This document shows positions 44,949 through 56,020 of a stretch of DNA of 64,000 nt, piece after piece. The stretch covers positions 5,704,001 to 5,768,000 of the forward strand of contig NZ_CP025546.1 in the NCBI RefSeq assembly GCF_003614435.1, in the 5' to 3' direction. Positions within the stretch are counted from its first letter, which is position 1, and the number at the start of each line of letters is the position of its first letter. Below the pieces are notes generated by a model. That model was given only the letters and a program-made list of their open reading frames with translations, did not search any database and had not been told where the DNA came from. The position numbers and the translations under genes are program-made. The DNA comes from Mycobacterium paragordonae. GTDB taxonomy: Bacteria > Actinomycetota > Actinomycetes > Mycobacteriales > Mycobacteriaceae.

Positions 44949-46636
44949 GACGAGCGCAACCGGGCCAGCAGGCGCCGTCCCCGGGACGGCTCCTGCGGCG
45001 CGGCGGCCGCAGCGGCGAGCATGTCGGCGACGTCCGTGAACTTGCGGCGGGGGCGGCCATCGACCGTGCCGCGCGCCACCTCGGCGGCATCGATCGCTCG
45101 CCATCCCGCGGAGTCGACGAGGTCAGGCTGGCGTGCGGCCACCAGCTCGGCAAGCGCCGTCGGACCGGCCGCCGGATCGGTCAGTTTCCCGGCGTTGAAG
45201 TCGGCCACCAGCGCCTGCACCGTCTGGAACGAGCAGGACTTGTTGGTGCCGATGAAGCCGGTCGGACCTCGCTTGATCCAGCCCGCGGCGTAGGCGCCGG
45301 CGACCGGCAGGCCCGTGCCGGGGTCCACCACCCGTCCGCCGTCGTTGGGCACGACGGCCGCCGCTTCGTCGAACGGCAGGTCGCGAATAAGCTTGCCGCG
45401 GTAGCCGATTGACGTCAGAACCAGTCCCGCCTCGAGGTGCCGGGGCGCGCCGGTGGCGGTGACCGAGAACTCGACTCCGGCGGCCCGGCGCTCACCGGCG
45501 ACACGTTGCGGCGTCAGACCGTAGGCCAACCGGATGCGCGGCCGCGACGCCGGTGCCGAGCCGTCGCCCAATCCGCTCAGCACTTCCAGCTTGTGTCTGG
45601 TCAACGGATCCGAGACGGAGGCCAGATCCGCATGCACCCAGCGCTGGTCCTCGGGGTCGAGAACGACCTCGCGGGCGCTGGTGAGCCCGATCAGTTCGGG
45701 CAGGGTGAACGCGGAGTGGGCCGGTCCACGACGGGCCGCGACCACCACCTCGCGGACAGCCGACTTCCGGAAGGCCCTCAAGGCGTGGTCGGCGATGTCG
45801 GTGCGGGCCAACTCGTCCGGGTCGGCAGTGAGAACCCGCGCCACATCGAGCGCGACGTTGCCGTTGCCGATGACCACCACCCGCTCGTGGCTGAGATCGA
45901 TTGGCAGGGTCGCATATTGGGGATGGCCGTTGATCCACGCGACCAACTCGGTGGCGGTGCCGGTACCCGGCAGTCCCATTCCTTCGATGTCGAGCCGACG
46001 GTCGTCAGGTGCGCCGACCGCGTACAGCACGGCATGGTGGTGCGCCAGCAATTCGGCGTGGCTGACGTGCCGACCGACTTCGATGTTCAGATAGAAGTTG
46101 AAGCGGCGGTGCTCGGTCACCCGATCGAACAACCGGGTCACGTGCTTGGTGTGCTGGTGATCAGGCGCCACCCCGGCACGCACGAGACCGAAAGGAGTGG
46201 GCAACTTTTCGAAGACGTTGACCCGTACACCCTGTTGCACGAGAAGTTCGTCCGCGGCGTACATCGCCGCCGGACCCGATCCGACGATGGCGACCGTCAG
46301 TGGCCGTCGTCGGGTGCGCACCTGTGCGGCCGGAATCACCGGCGCCAGCTTCGATGTCGGCGGCAACTTCACGTCGGCGGGCCGGTCCGGATAGAACGAC
46401 GCGTTGATCTCCACGAACGGCAGTTGGGCCGCATCCAGCTTGCTGTGCGGGACGATGGCGCCGACCGGGCAGGCGCTGACGCAGGCACCGCAGTCCACAC
46501 ACGCCACCGGGTCGATGTAGAGCATCTCCGACGTCGCATAGCCTGGCTCGTCCGGGGACGGGTGAATGCAATTGACCGGGCATGCGAAGACACAGGACCC
46601 GTCATTGCAGCACGACTGAGTAATAACGTGCGGCAT
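44945..46636 (-). CDS. fprB: FprB, ferredoxin/ferredoxin-NADP reductase fusion
   Basis: 563 residues. The N-terminal ferredoxin domain (residues 1-~75) has two cysteine clusters, CCNDGSCVFACPVNCIHP and CVDCGACVSACPVGAI, for a 7Fe or 2x4Fe-4S arrangement. The adrenodoxin-reductase-like part has the FAD motif VGSGPAAMYAADELL, the NADP motif GNGNVALDVARVL and the conserved GWIKRGPTGFIGTNK. The start is the ATG giving MPHVITQSCCNDGSC, identical in form to Mtb FprB (Rv0886). It moves electrons from NAD(P)H to iron-sulfur partners. Its end is somewhat shorter than Mtb FprB. Downstream of the Rv0885-like gene by 19 bases, probably co-transcribed. Confidence 0.95.
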   Translation of the reverse strand: MPHVITQSCCNDGSCVFACPVNCIHPSPDEPGYATSEMLYIDPVACVDCGACVSACPVGAIVPHSKLDAAQLPFVEINASFYPDRPADVKLPPTSKLAPVIPAAQVRTRRRPLTVAIVGSGPAAMYAADELLVQQGVRVNVFEKLPTPFGLVRAGVAPDHQHTKHVTRLFDRVTEHRRFNFYLNIEVGRHVSHAELLAHHHAVLYAVGAPDDRRLDIEGMGLPGTGTATELVAWINGHPQYATLPIDLSHERVVVIGNGNVALDVARVLTADPDELARTDIADHALRAFRKSAVREVVVAARRGPAHSAFTLPELIGLTSAREVVLDPEDQRWVHADLASVSDPLTRHKLEVLSGLGDGSAPASRPRIRLAYGLTPQRVAGERRAAGVEFSVTATGAPRHLEAGLVLTSIGYRGKLIRDLPFDEAAAVVPNDGGRVVDPGTGLPVAGAYAAGWIKRGPTGFIGTNKSCSFQTVQALVADFNAGKLTDPAAGPTALAELVAARQPDLVDSAGWRAIDAAEVARGTVDGRPRRKFTDVADMLAAAAAAPQEPSRGRRLLARLRSS

Positions 46637-46655
46637 AAGGCAACTCGCAGACTGA

Positions 46656-49027
<2,372 letters not shown>

Positions 49028-49029
<2 letters not shown>

Positions 49030-49143
49030 CGCGGCGACGATGCGGGCCGGATCCGGCCCGCTGAGGAGCAGCGCAAGACTGCTTCAGCGCGGCGACGATG
49101 CGGGCCGGATCCGGCCCGCTGAGGAGCAGGGCCAGACGGCTTG
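49028..49143. repeat. Two tandem 58-base units, each with a 20-base perfect palindrome
   Basis: A 44-base block (AGCGCGGCGACGATGC ... CTGAGGAGCAG) occurs identically at 49028-49071 and 49086-49129, each followed by a similar 14-base spacer. Each block holds GCGGGCCGGATCCGGCCCGC (49042-49061 and 49100-49119), a perfect palindrome able to form a strong hairpin. No T-tract follows. Possible serC transcription end or a mycobacterial interspersed element; GCGACGATGC...GAGGAG motifs recur between genes in Mtb, by recall. The rest of the 246-base gap before sepH shows nothing clear. Confidence 0.85.
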
Positions 49144-49275
49144 AGCGCTGCTCCATCCTGCTCAGCCTGCTGCAACCGTCCAGCGTGTCAGTACCGGGTT
49201 ACCGGAGTTCGCTGCACTAGAGTTCGCACGTAACGATTCCGTTGCTGACCTGCACGGAGTCTGCGAGGAGAAGCC

Positions 49276-50073
49276 ATGCGGGAACTCAAAGTGGTTGGGC
49301 TTGACCCCGACGGCAAATTCGTCCTCTGCGAGGGCGCCAGCTCGGCCGAGAAGTTCCGGCTGCCGGCCGACGAGCGCCTGCGAGCCGTGCTCGACGGCGA
49401 CCCGATACCATCCGAGCAGCCCGCGCTCGACATCGTCGTGACAAACATGTTGAGCCCCAAGGAAATTCAAGCCCGAATCCGCGCTGGTGCGTCCGTCGAG
49501 CAGGTTGCCGCGGCGTCCGGATCCGACGTCGCGCGGATCCAGCGGTTCGCCAACCCGGTGTTGCTGGAGCGCTTCCGGGCCGCCGAGCTGGCAACGGCCG
49601 CGCATCCGCTGCTTGCCGACGGGCCCGCGGTGCTGAGCCTGCTGGAGACCGTCACGGCGGCACTGGTGGGACGGGGGCTCAGCCCGGAGAAGCTCACCTG
49701 GGATGCCTGGCGCAACGAGGACAGCCGCTGGACCGTGCAACTCGGTTGGCAGGCCGGACGCTCGGACAACGTCGCTCACTTCCGTTTCACGCCCGGAGCG
49801 CACGGCGGCACTGTCACCGCGATCGACGCTCCGGCCAGCGAGCTCATCGACCCTGACTTCAAGCCCCGCCAGCTCGCTCCGGTGGCGCGTCTCGCGTTCG
49901 AGGCCTCCCCCGAGCCCGCTCAACCAGCTCAACCTGCGCAACCCGCACCGCCGGCGCCACCGACCGCCACGGACACGCCCGCCGAGCAGCCGGCCGCCAG
50001 CCGGCGCGGCAAGCCGGCCATCCCCGCCTGGGAGGACGTGCTACTCGGAGTGCGCTCGAGCGGGCAGCGCTGA
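49276..50073 (+). CDS. sepH: SepH, septation protein (DUF3071; Rv0883c-like)
   Basis: 265 residues. The N-terminal DUF3071/HTH-like domain starts MRELKVVGLDPDGKFVLCEG and includes LSPKEIQARIRAGASVEQVA, followed by a middle conserved region (WTVQLGWQAGRSDNVAHFRF). A Pro-Ala-Gln linker (PAQPAQPAQPAPP) and a short conserved C-terminal helix IPAWEDVLLGVR complete it. Actinobacterial SepH binds FtsZ and promotes septum formation; the terminal helix fits the FtsZ-contact segment. It converges on the DUF2537 gene, 11 bases apart. Confidence 0.92.
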   Translation: MRELKVVGLDPDGKFVLCEGASSAEKFRLPADERLRAVLDGDPIPSEQPALDIVVTNMLSPKEIQARIRAGASVEQVAAASGSDVARIQRFANPVLLERFRAAELATAAHPLLADGPAVLSLLETVTAALVGRGLSPEKLTWDAWRNEDSRWTVQLGWQAGRSDNVAHFRFTPGAHGGTVTAIDAPASELIDPDFKPRQLAPVARLAFEASPEPAQPAQPAQPAPPAPPTATDTPAEQPAASRRGKPAIPAWEDVLLGVRSSGQR

Positions 50074-50084
50074 GGCGACCGCGC

Positions 50085-50369
50085 CTATCCGGGGCTGGCC
50101 CCCATCAACATCACCGCTAACAGCGACACCCACGCGCCGGCCACCCCGATTGCTGACCCGAGCACGAACCAGCGCAATACCGGAGTGCGGCGCCAGCCCC
50201 ACACCGTGGGCGCCAGTCCACCGACCGCCACCAGATTGAGACCCACGGCCAACAGCGGATGCACCCGGATCAGCCCGAGGCTGAGCACCACGATCGCGGC
50301 ACCGGTGACGGCGGCGACGAAACCGGCCACCGCCAAACCCGTTGCCCAGGGCACGGACTCATCGTTCAC
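50085..50369 (-). CDS. DUF2537 small membrane protein (Rv0882-like)
   Basis: 94 residues with three hydrophobic segments (about residues 9-32, 38-57 and 67-90), same length as Mtb Rv0882. It follows trmH on the same strand by 9 bases, so marR-trmH-DUF2537 looks like one operon. Function unknown. Confidence 0.85.
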   Translation of the reverse strand: MNDESVPWATGLAVAGFVAAVTGAAIVVLSLGLIRVHPLLAVGLNLVAVGGLAPTVWGWRRTPVLRWFVLGSAIGVAGAWVSLLAVMLMGASPG

Positions 50370-50378
50370 GTCGCGAGC

Positions 50379-51203
50379 CTAGCCCGAGCAGACCCGCTCG
50401 TAGAATGCCACCGCCGCCGCCGTCGCCACATTGAGCGAGTCGGTGCCCCGCGACATAGGAATCCGCACCCGCAGGTCGCTGATCCGCAAGGCAGCCGTCG
50501 TCAGGCCGGGCCCCTCGGCGCCGACCAGCACCGCGACCCGTTCGCCGTGCACCGCCGCCATCGCCTCCCGCAGAACGCGTGCGTCGCCCTGCGGAGTCAT
50601 CGCCAAGAGCCGGAAGCCGCTCTCCCGAAGCCGCACCAGGTCGGCCGGCCACTCGGTCGCCCGTGCATACGGCACCAGCAGCGCGTGTCCCATCGAGACG
50701 CGGACCGCGCGACGGTAAAGCGGGTCGGCGCACCCGCTGCCGAAAACCACCGCATCCACCCCCAGGCCCGCCGCGTTGCGAAAGATCGAGCCCAGGTTCT
50801 CGTGGTCGTTGACGCCTTCGAGCACCGCCACCGTGCGCGCGCCGTCGACCACCTGGGCAACGCTCGGCTCGGGCACCCGGCTCGCGCTGGCCAACACCCC
50901 ACGATTGAGATGGAACCCCACCGCCTGGGCCATCACCTCGGCAGACGTGCGGTAGTACGGCGCCGTGGTGCTCGCCAGGTCGTTTCCCAGCTCGGCCAGC
51001 CTGCGGTCGGTACCCAGCAGCGCGCGCGGGGTGAACCTCGAAGCCAGCATGCGCTGGACCACCAGCACACCCTCGGCGATCACCAGACCCTTGCCGGTGG
51101 GCAGGTCGGGACGGCGGTCAACGCTGTTCAGGTCGCGGAAATCGTCCAGGCGCGGGTCGTCGGGATCGGTGACGTCCTGAACATCGATGTCCGGTCCGGT
51201 CAC
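50379..51203 (-). CDS. SpoU/TrmH-family RNA 2'-O-methyltransferase (Rv0881-like)
   Basis: 274 residues. The C-terminal SPOUT knot has all three motifs: [20 protein letters not shown] (motif 1 Asn/Arg), [10 protein letters not shown] (motif 2) and [18 protein letters not shown] (motif 3). The N-terminal part is an RNA-binding L30e-like substrate domain. It would transfer a methyl group from SAM to a ribose in rRNA or tRNA; target unknown. Its start overlaps the marR stop by four bases (ATGA). Confidence 0.92.
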   Translation of the reverse strand: MTGPDIDVQDVTDPDDPRLDDFRDLNSVDRRPDLPTGKGLVIAEGVLVVQRMLASRFTPRALLGTDRRLAELGNDLASTTAPYYRTSAEVMAQAVGFHLNRGVLASASRVPEPSVAQVVDGARTVAVLEGVNDHENLGSIFRNAAGLGVDAVVFGSGCADPLYRRAVRVSMGHALLVPYARATEWPADLVRLRESGFRLLAMTPQGDARVLREAMAAVHGERVAVLVGAEGPGLTTAALRISDLRVRIPMSRGTDSLNVATAAAVAFYERVCSG

Positions 51204-51631
51204 GGGCTTTCGTCGACCAGGGTCGAGATCAGGTCGGATGCGCTGCGCAGGATGTCACGTTGGGCGTCGTCCAAGGTGGCGAGCCGGTCGGCCAGCCACT
51301 CCTGTCGGGCCCGGCGCGCCGCTCTGACCAATTCGGCACCGGCTTCAGAGACCGAAACCAGCACTTGCCGGCCGTCGACGGGATGCGGGGCACGGTCGAC
51401 CAGACCCTCGTCGGCCAGGGACGCGATCACCCGCGTCATCGACGGCGGCCGTACCCGCTCCCGGATCGCCAGTGCGCCGGGCGTCATCGCACCCTCGTTG
51501 GCCAGCGTCGTCAATGCCGAAAGCTGGGTCAGCGATACCGGCGACGAAGCGTTCCGGAACCGGAGTTGGCGAGCCAGCCGCATGACTGCCAATGACAAGT
51601 CTGCGGCCAACCGCGCATCGCTGTCAGGCAC
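51200..51631 (-). CDS. MarR-family transcriptional regulator (Rv0880-like)
   Basis: 143 residues, winged-helix MarR fold: [20 protein letters not shown], then [20 protein letters not shown] and the wing [13 protein letters not shown]. It corresponds to Mtb Rv0880. It overlaps and precedes the trmH gene, and is divergent (99-base gap) from a DUF2530 gene. MarR proteins usually bind their own promoter region; I did not find a convincing operator in the gap. Confidence 0.92.
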   Translation of the reverse strand: MPDSDARLAADLSLAVMRLARQLRFRNASSPVSLTQLSALTTLANEGAMTPGALAIRERVRPPSMTRVIASLADEGLVDRAPHPVDGRQVLVSVSEAGAELVRAARRARQEWLADRLATLDDAQRDILRSASDLISTLVDESP

Positions 51632-51730
51632 AGCGCGAGGTTACAACCAAACACCAGAGACGGGAATCAGAAACGGCGAACCACACACCGCCTGTTCACC
51701 ACGCCGATCACTGCCGGGATCGTCGGCGGT

Positions 51731-52012
51731 ATGTTGAGACGCGAAATGACTGACCGGCCCGACCCCGAACCGCCGCCACTGCCACCGGCGCTGCTTGCGG
51801 TATGGCCGATCATCCTGGTCGGTGCGCTGGGTTGGCTGGTGGCCGTCGCCGTCGCGTTCCTCGTACCCGGTCTCGAAACGTGGCGGCCGGTGGCTGTCGC
51901 CGGCCTCGGGGTAGGGGTGCTGGGCACCAGCATCTTCGGGTGGCAACTTGCCGCCGCCCGCCGCGGCGCACGCGGAGCGCAAGCCGGCCTGGAAACCCTG
52001 CTCGATCACTGA
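51731..52012 (+). CDS. DUF2530 small membrane protein (Rv0879c-like)
   Basis: 93 residues: a Pro-rich acidic N-terminus (DRPDPEPPPLPP) and two membrane helices (about residues 21-46 and 52-74), then a short amphipathic tail. It is close in size to Mtb Rv0879c (91). A second ATG five codons in (MTDRPDPE) is an equally good start. It lies 22 bases before the SRPBCC gene. Function unknown. Confidence 0.82.
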   Translation: MLRREMTDRPDPEPPPLPPALLAVWPIILVGALGWLVAVAVAFLVPGLETWRPVAVAGLGVGVLGTSIFGWQLAAARRGARGAQAGLETLLDH

Positions 52013-52034
52013 TAACTCAACTCAAGGAGGACGC

Positions 52035-52490
52035 ATGGCCGCCCCGTTGCTGCAGGCTTCAATCGATATCGAAGCGCCGCCGGCCAAAGTGTGGGAGTTG
52101 ATCTCCGACTTTCGGCGCATGCCGCAGTGGAGTCCCCAGTGCCGGTGGATGCGGCAGTTCGGACCATTGCGCAACGGAACCCGCACGCTGAACTTCAACC
52201 GGCGCAACCGGCTGTTCTGGCCGACGACGTCCACGGTCGTCGAGGTCATTCCGGAGAAGAAGCTGGCATTCCGGGTGGACACCAACCGCACCATCTGGAG
52301 TTATGAGCTCGAGCCGCACGGGGAGGGCACCCGCGTGACGGAGAGCCGCCATGCCGAAAACGGCACCAGCGCCGTCTCCAACTTGACGGTCAACGCGCTG
52401 CTCGGCGGAACCGACAGCTTTGAGCGGGAGTTGGTCGAGGGCATGAACGCCTCGCTGGAACGGATCAAGGCCGCCGCCGAGGGTCGCTGA
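52035..52490 (+). CDS. SRPBCC (START/polyketide-cyclase-like) protein
   Basis: 151 residues in the helix-grip fold: ASIDIEAPPAKVWELISDFR, the WSPQCRWMR segment, and a C-terminal helix with GMNASLERIKAAAEG. A strong AAGGAGG RBS precedes the ATG. Family members bind hydrophobic ligands in a deep pocket; Mtb has several (for example Rv0910), though I cannot assign an exact orthologue. Downstream is a hairpin terminator. A start further upstream is open but would overlap the DUF2530 gene. Confidence 0.87.
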   Translation: MAAPLLQASIDIEAPPAKVWELISDFRRMPQWSPQCRWMRQFGPLRNGTRTLNFNRRNRLFWPTTSTVVEVIPEKKLAFRVDTNRTIWSYELEPHGEGTRVTESRHAENGTSAVSNLTVNALLGGTDSFERELVEGMNASLERIKAAAEGR

Positions 52491-52523
52491 GGCGCCGGGC
52501 ACGGCGTCTGGGATCGAACCGGG

Positions 52524-52547
52524 GCTTAGCGGTCAAACCCGCTGAGC
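52524..52547. terminator. Hairpin between convergent SRPBCC and DUF3027 genes
   Basis: GCTTAGCGG, 6-base loop TCAAAC, CCGCTGAGC: nine pairs including one T-G wobble on one strand. It sits in the short gap between convergent genes, so it could end transcription from both sides. There is no T-run, as is common in mycobacteria. Confidence 0.6.
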
Positions 52548-52579
52548 CGCAGCGTATTACAAGGCTCGAGCAGGCGGCG

Positions 52580-53707
52580 TTAGCCGGACTCCGAACCCTC
52601 GTCGGGCACGCCGGGCGCGTCGGGCACCTGCGGCTTCTCAGGTTCCTGAGGGTCCGCGGGCTCGGTGGGGCCGGTTGCCTCAGCCGCGGCGGCGGGCTGC
52701 GTCGGCTCGTGGGTCTCGGCGGGCGCGGCAGCCTCCACCGGCGCGTCGGGCTCGGTGACCGCCGCAGGCGCCTCGGACTCGACTGGTTCGGCGGGCTCGA
52801 CAGGCGTGTGGGGTTCGGCCGGCGCGTCAGGCTCGACAGACGCGTCAGGCTCAACAGGGGCGGCAGCCTCGACCGGCACATCGGCCGGTTCGGCAACCGC
52901 AGCATCCAGAGCTTCGACGACCGCAACAGGCGCCTTCTGTGCCACGTCGAGCACCCCGTCGTCGTACGGTTCGTACATCGGCGAGCCGGTACCCGCCGGC
53001 GCCGGGGTGTCGGAGTGCGCACCGCATCCGTAGAACTTGTCTACGACATGGCCGTCGGCCGACAGTTCATTGCCGCACACCCCGAACATCTCCCCGAGCG
53101 ATCCGGCGAGCGGCAGGAAGAAACCACAGTCGCGGCATACCCGCTTGGTCGCACGCGACATCGCCGATTCGGGCCCGAAGTCACCCTCATGCCAGCGCTC
53201 CGCCGCATCGGCGCGACCCCACGCGCTCATCACCCAGCGACGGCCCAAGCCGAGTTCGACGGCAACCTCATCCACGTAGGGATCCCCACTGGCGCTGTAT
53301 CCCGGGACCAGCCGCGGATCGTCCTTCACCGGCGCCAACAGATCCCCGGGGCCCAGGTCTCCCGGTCGCACCCGCTGGTCCCATGGAACCCAGTCGGGCG
53401 CGAGCAGAGCGGTCGGGCCGGGGATCAGCACCACCTCGCTGATCGTCGCGTGATCGGCGCCCGGATAACCGGCGACGACGACGGCCCACTGCCAGCCTTG
53501 ATAGCCGGGCACGTGGGCCAGGAACCGGTGGGTGGCGGCATTCGGGTCTTCGTAGCTGACGCCCAGGTAGTCGCCGACGGCGTCAGCTCCGCTGAACTCC
53601 GCAACTGCTGCCCTGGCCTGCTCGGCCGCGCCCGTGAGCACCCCCGCGAGTTCGTCGGGCCATACAGCCACGGTCGCTGCGGAGGACTCTCCCCTGGGTC
53701 CGGTCAC
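52580..53707 (-). CDS. DUF3027 protein with acidic Ala-Pro-Glu tail (Rv0877-like)
   Basis: 375 residues. The first ~265 are the DUF3027 domain with a probable metal-binding part: CRDCGFFLPLAGSLGEMFGVCG and a later YGCGAHSD supply four cysteines. The remaining ~110 residues are a low-complexity tail of EPDA, VEPA and AAPAE units. Mtb Rv0877 is about 262 residues by recall, so the tail is an extension. Cytoplasmic, no signal. Function unknown. Confidence 0.87.
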   Translation of the reverse strand: MTGPRGESSAATVAVWPDELAGVLTGAAEQARAAVAEFSGADAVGDYLGVSYEDPNAATHRFLAHVPGYQGWQWAVVVAGYPGADHATISEVVLIPGPTALLAPDWVPWDQRVRPGDLGPGDLLAPVKDDPRLVPGYSASGDPYVDEVAVELGLGRRWVMSAWGRADAAERWHEGDFGPESAMSRATKRVCRDCGFFLPLAGSLGEMFGVCGNELSADGHVVDKFYGCGAHSDTPAPAGTGSPMYEPYDDGVLDVAQKAPVAVVEALDAAVAEPADVPVEAAAPVEPDASVEPDAPAEPHTPVEPAEPVESEAPAAVTEPDAPVEAAAPAETHEPTQPAAAAEATGPTEPADPQEPEKPQVPDAPGVPDEGSESG

Positions 53708-53828
53708 AGTGTCACCTTAATGTCACCTTGCTCATGCCGTACTTTCGTGCGCCCCCATACTGCCGGAAGACACGATGACCCAGCCACACCGGTTTACTCC
53801 GCAGCGACTCGGCATAGGACAGAATTGA

Positions 53829-55526
53829 ATGGTGTCCGGACGGCGAGGTGATCATGCGGGCCGGATGGCCCCACCCCCGGGCCGCCGGACCCCGTCTGGA
53901 AATCAGCACCCGGGCATGGCCAACTATCCGGCGGACCATCCTGCCCAGGAAGCCGAATACCGCCGGTCGCGCCGTCCCCCGCCCCCACCCAGCGCCAACC
54001 GTTACCTGCCTCCGCTGGACCACGAGACACCCCCGGAGCGCAACAGCGAGCCCGAGCCGCCGCGGCCTTCCGGTGAGCGCATCACCGTCACCCGCGCCGC
54101 GGCGATGCGCAGCCGTGAGATGGGTTCCCGGATGTACTGGATGGTGCAGCGCGCCGCCACCGCCGACGGCGCCGACAAGTCCGGTCTCACCGCGCTGACC
54201 TGGCCGGTGATGGCGAACTTCGCCGTCGACTCCGCGATGGCGGTGGCCCTGGCCAACACCCTGTTCTTCGCGGCGGCCAGCGGCGAAAGCAAATCGAAGG
54301 TCGCGCTGTACCTATTGATCACCATCGCGCCGTTCGCCGTCATCGCACCGCTGATCGGTCCCGCCCTGGACAAACTGCAGCACGGCCGGCGCGTGGCGCT
54401 GGCGCTGTCATTCGCACTGCGTACCGCGCTGGCGCTGGTGCTGATCATGAACTACGACGGTGCCAGCGGCAGCTTCCCGCCCTGGGTGCTGTATCCGTGC
54501 GCCCTGGCAATGATGGTCTTCTCCAAGTCCTTCAGCGTGCTGCGCAGCGCGGTGACCCCGCGCGTCATGCCGCCGACCATCGATCTGGTCCGGGTCAATT
54601 CCCGCCTGACCGTGTTCGGGTTGCTCGGCGGGACCATCGCCGGTGGCGCCATCGCGGCGGGCGTCGAGTTCGCGTGCACCCACATGTTCAAACTGCCCGG
54701 CGCCCTCTTCGTCGTCGTTGGCATCACGATCGTCGGTGCCCTGCTGTCCATGCGCATCCCGAGCTGGGTGGAGGTCACCGCGGGCGAAGTCCCGGCCACC
54801 TTGAGCTACCACCGCCACAGCGATCACCTGCACCAGAGCTGGCACGAAGAAAGCGCGAAGGTCGGCGGCAAGCTGCGACAGCCGTTGGGCCGCAACATCA
54901 TCACCTCGTTGTGGGGCAACTGCACCATCAAGGTGATGGTCGGCTTCCTGTTCTTGTACCCGGCGTTCGTGGCCAAGGCGCACGACGCCGACGGGTGGGT
55001 GCAGCTGGCCATGCTGGGCATGATCGGCGCCGCCGCCGCGATCGGTAACTTCGCCGGCAACTTCGCCAGCGCGCGCCTGAAACTGGGCCGGCCGGCCGTT
55101 CTGGTGGTGCGGTGCACCCTGGCCGTGACTGCCTTCGCCATCGCTGCCGCCGTCGGCGGGAACCTGATCGTGGTCGCGGTCGCCACCTTGGTCACGTCGG
55201 GATCGAGCGCCATCGCCAAGGCTTCGCTGGATGCCTCGCTGCAGGACGATCTGCCCGAGGAATCGCGCGCATCGGGGTTCGGGCGCTCGGAGTCCTCCCT
55301 GCAGTTGGCATGGGTGCTGGGGGGCGCGGTGGGAGTCCTGGTGTACACCGAACTGTGGGTGGGTTTCACCGTCGTCAGCGCATTGCTGATTCTTGGTCTG
55401 GCGCAGACGATCGTGAGCTTCCGGGGCGACTCGCTGATCCCCGGCCTCGGCGGAAACCGGCCGGTCATGGTCGAGCAGGAGGGCCGGCGCCCCGGCGCCC
55501 CGACGCCCGGAGTGATGCCGCGGTGA
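53829..55526 (+). CDS. MFS-like multi-pass membrane protein (Rv0876c-like)
   Basis: 565 residues. A long Pro/Arg-rich cytoplasmic N-terminus (about 100 residues, e.g. RRPPPPPSANRYLPPLD) precedes roughly 12 membrane helices; conserved sections include PFAVIAPLIGPALDKLQHGRR and ASLDASLQDDLPEESRASGFGRSES. It is collinear with Mtb Rv0876c. MFS-type transporter of unknown cargo. The next gene starts at a GTG overlapping its stop (GTGA), so the two are coupled. Confidence 0.88.
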   Translation: MVSGRRGDHAGRMAPPPGRRTPSGNQHPGMANYPADHPAQEAEYRRSRRPPPPPSANRYLPPLDHETPPERNSEPEPPRPSGERITVTRAAAMRSREMGSRMYWMVQRAATADGADKSGLTALTWPVMANFAVDSAMAVALANTLFFAAASGESKSKVALYLLITIAPFAVIAPLIGPALDKLQHGRRVALALSFALRTALALVLIMNYDGASGSFPPWVLYPCALAMMVFSKSFSVLRSAVTPRVMPPTIDLVRVNSRLTVFGLLGGTIAGGAIAAGVEFACTHMFKLPGALFVVVGITIVGALLSMRIPSWVEVTAGEVPATLSYHRHSDHLHQSWHEESAKVGGKLRQPLGRNIITSLWGNCTIKVMVGFLFLYPAFVAKAHDADGWVQLAMLGMIGAAAAIGNFAGNFASARLKLGRPAVLVVRCTLAVTAFAIAAAVGGNLIVVAVATLVTSGSSAIAKASLDASLQDDLPEESRASGFGRSESSLQLAWVLGGAVGVLVYTELWVGFTVVSALLILGLAQTIVSFRGDSLIPGLGGNRPVMVEQEGRRPGAPTPGVMPR

Positions 55527-56008
55527 AACGCACAGTGGCCGCGTTGGTCGCGGTCGTCGTGGTCGCGCTGGCCGCCGGAGCCGGTCTCGGGGCCTGGCTG
55601 CTGAACCGCGACCGCGGTCCGCACTTCCCGGAGATCAGCGCCTACTCGCGCGGCCACACCGTGCGGGTGGGCCCGTACCTGTATTGCAACGTGCTCAACC
55701 TGAACGACTGTCAGACGCCGCAGTCGCAGGGGGAATTGCAGGTGAGCGAACGCTTTCCGGTGCAGCTGTCGGTGCCCGAGGCCATTGGCCACGCCCCGTG
55801 GCGGCTGCTGCAGATCTATGAGGACCCGACCAACACCGCGACCACCTTCTTCCGGCCAGACAGCCGCCTGGCGGTCACCATCCCCACCGTCGACCCGCAC
55901 CGGGGGCGGCTGACCGGGGTGGTGGTGCAGCTGTTGACCCTGGTGGTTGACGACGGTGAACTGCGCGAGGCGCCCCACGCGGAATGGTCTGTCCGCGTGG
56001 TCTTTTGA
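55523..56008 (+). CDS. DUF2771 exported protein (Rv0875c-like)
   Basis: 161 residues from a GTG. One N-terminal hydrophobic helix (AALVAVVVVALAAGAGLGAWLL) acts as signal or anchor; a compact beta-rich domain follows, with two cysteines (LYCNVLNLNDC) that could form a disulfide. It is collinear with Mtb Rv0875c. Coupled to the MFS-like gene by the GTGA overlap, so probably its periplasmic partner (inference). Confidence 0.87.
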   Translation: MKRTVAALVAVVVVALAAGAGLGAWLLNRDRGPHFPEISAYSRGHTVRVGPYLYCNVLNLNDCQTPQSQGELQVSERFPVQLSVPEAIGHAPWRLLQIYEDPTNTATTFFRPDSRLAVTIPTVDPHRGRLTGVVVQLLTLVVDDGELREAPHAEWSVRVVF

Positions 56009-56020
56009 GCTGCGCTGGGC

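Noticed and set aside
52505..52560. tRNA-like text (GGTTCGATCCC on the minus strand)
   Set aside because: The T-stem does not pair, and no acceptor stem or full cloverleaf is present; better read as a hairpin between convergent genes.
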